Position numbers and translations under genes: made by a program
Notes under the pieces: generated by a model
Told to the model about the DNA's origin: nothing
What the model saw: the letters and a program-made list of their open reading frames with translations, nothing else
The model's database searches: none
DNA from: CAZVCJ01 sp964625745
Lineage (GTDB): Bacteria > Chloroflexota > Anaerolineae > VGOG01
DNA: 20,702 nucleotides
Assembly: GCA_964625745.1 (NCBI GenBank)
Contig: CAZVCJ010000065.1
Span: 1 to 20,702 of the forward strand
Direction of reading: 5' to 3'
Shown: positions 20,224-20,702 of the stretch, one piece after another
Layout of the letters: each line of letters opens with the position of its first letter
Numbering within the stretch: the first letter of the stretch is position 1

Positions 20224-20329
20224 CCCGGAAAGTGCTCTGAGCCCCGTCCCCGGGGCGGCTTTTGCAGTTCCACTTCGCTGGTGACGCCCCCGGGGACGGG
20301 GGCTGAGAGCGTTTTCAAGGGCTTTCCGG
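20224..20329. repeat. Long G/C-rich inverted repeat
   Basis: The left arm CCCGGAAAG ... CTGAGCCCCGTCCCCGGGGC (20224-20256) is matched by its complement in 20286-20329, with CGCCCCCGGGGACGGGGGCT and the outer CTTTCCGGG. Short unpaired bulges separate the inner and outer stems. It shares the core CTGAGCCCYGTCCCCGGG with the repeat at 18001-18055. It lies upstream of the methyltransferase start. Confidence 0.85.
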
Positions 20330-20345
20330 GAGATCTCGGTGATGC

Positions 20346-20513
20346 TCAACCACTCGCGACCTGGGCAAGAGGCATCCGCTCACCCTCATATACATTCATA
20401 TGACGACCGAGAGGATCGAGATAGCGTGCCCGGTACTCCGCTGCCCCAGCATGATCAATGAGCGTGAGACCTCGCGCGGCAAGGTATCCGGCCAGCCCAG
20501 CCGGATCGACAGC
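20346..20513 (-). pseudogene. C-terminal remnant of a TIGR00027-like SAM methyltransferase
   Basis: 55 codons closed upstream by TGA 20514-20516, with no start. The frame reads AVDPAGLAGYLAARGLTLID, then HAGAAEYRARYLDPLGRHMN and VYEGERMPLAQVASG before TGA 20346-20348. It resembles the end of the putative leucine carboxyl methyltransferase family (TIGR00027). It is joined directly to a different gene's beginning, so it is a decayed fragment. I rely on remembered family resemblance, so the identity is moderate. Confidence 0.55.
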
Positions 20514-20683
20514 TCATGCTCCGCCACGAATCGGCGGTAGGCTGCCGTGGTGATGTGAAAACCAGGAGGCACAGGCAGGCAGGCCGCTGCCATGCGTGCC
20601 AGCGAAGCGCCTTTTCCTCCCACCTGCGACAATCCGGCAGAGGCATCGGAGAGAGACACTATGAAATTGGGTTTCGCTTGCAT
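20514..20683 (-). pseudogene. N-terminal remnant of phosphoenolpyruvate synthase
   Basis: From ATG 20683, after AAGGAGAACTCT, the frame reads SLSDASAGLSQVGGKGASLA, then RMAAACLPVPPGFHITTAAY and RRFVAEHEL. This is the typical start of the PEP synthase/pyruvate phosphate dikinase ATP-grasp domain (VGGKGASL binds nucleotide). After about residue 57 the similarity stops and the frame runs into the methyltransferase remnant, ending at 20396. The full enzyme has about 800 residues, so this is a truncated relic that still has an intact ribosome site. Confidence 0.75.
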
Positions 20684-20702
20684 AGAGTTCTCCTTTTTGC
20701 CT

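Noticed and set aside
19422..20318. Longer start for the SAM methyltransferase at 20318
   Set aside because: The extra 41 codons come from the G/C-rich hairpin, and the ATG at 20195 has a strong ribosome site.
1..20702. tRNA or rRNA genes, transposases, prophage or integrase genes
   Set aside because: None could be recognised on either strand.

Overview
This is a bacterial chromosomal window. By eye the G+C is a little above half. Nearly everything is transcribed leftward (minus strand); rpmB is the only supported plus-strand gene. The core (rpmB, Asp23, fakA, recG, coaD, rpmF, the fab genes, nusB) follows the rpmB-yloU-yloV-recG-plsX-fabD-fabG neighbourhood of Gram-positive-type genomes. 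The coiled-coil gene beside coaD, the recG N-terminal extension, the tandem ICMT-like genes and the abundant short palindromic repeats make an Anaerolineae-like Chloroflexota member my best guess. This is inference; a Bacillota-like lineage is the alternative. A run of exactly 100 Ns shows a draft, scaffolded assembly.

Layout, left to right. 1-986: alanine dehydrogenase, cut by the window edge. 1140-6604: one tightly packed leftward operon, read as rpmF, fabK, retropepsin-like protease, fabD, fabG, Asp23, nusB, tatA, tatC. It is driven by a near-perfect sigma70 promoter at 6577-6604. plsX and acpP, usual members of such clusters, are absent from the window. 6601-15365: a second leftward cluster, read as Asp23, fakA (DAK/EDD), a soluble GAF-PAS histidine kinase, an HD-GYP remnant, degV (FakB-like), recG, coaD and a coiled-coil protein. 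rpmB (15467-15646) diverges from it, with its own promoter and terminator. 15716-16077: no convincing gene, but a hairpin repeat and a candidate small transcript. 16078-17983: trmH-like and rlmN. 18076-19314: two tandem ICMT-like membrane methyltransferases, the left one broken by the N gap. 19422-20195: a SAM methyltransferase. 20346-20683: two fused gene remnants.

Functional theme: FabK, FabD and FabG elongate fatty acids, while FakA plus DegV would phosphorylate free fatty acids to acyl-phosphate. Most other genes serve translation or RNA (rpmF, rpmB, nusB, rlmN, trmH), export (tat), CoA synthesis and repair.

The most unusual feature is a set of short repeats built on a 7-nt (once 8-nt) period, often with an inverted second arm. 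They occur between genes and also in frame inside conserved enzymes (FabD, RecG, RlmN). A G/C palindrome also sits in frame in RecG. In those proteins they appear as extra loops that leave the catalytic motifs intact. TatA also carries an exact-length tandem duplication of 49 residues.
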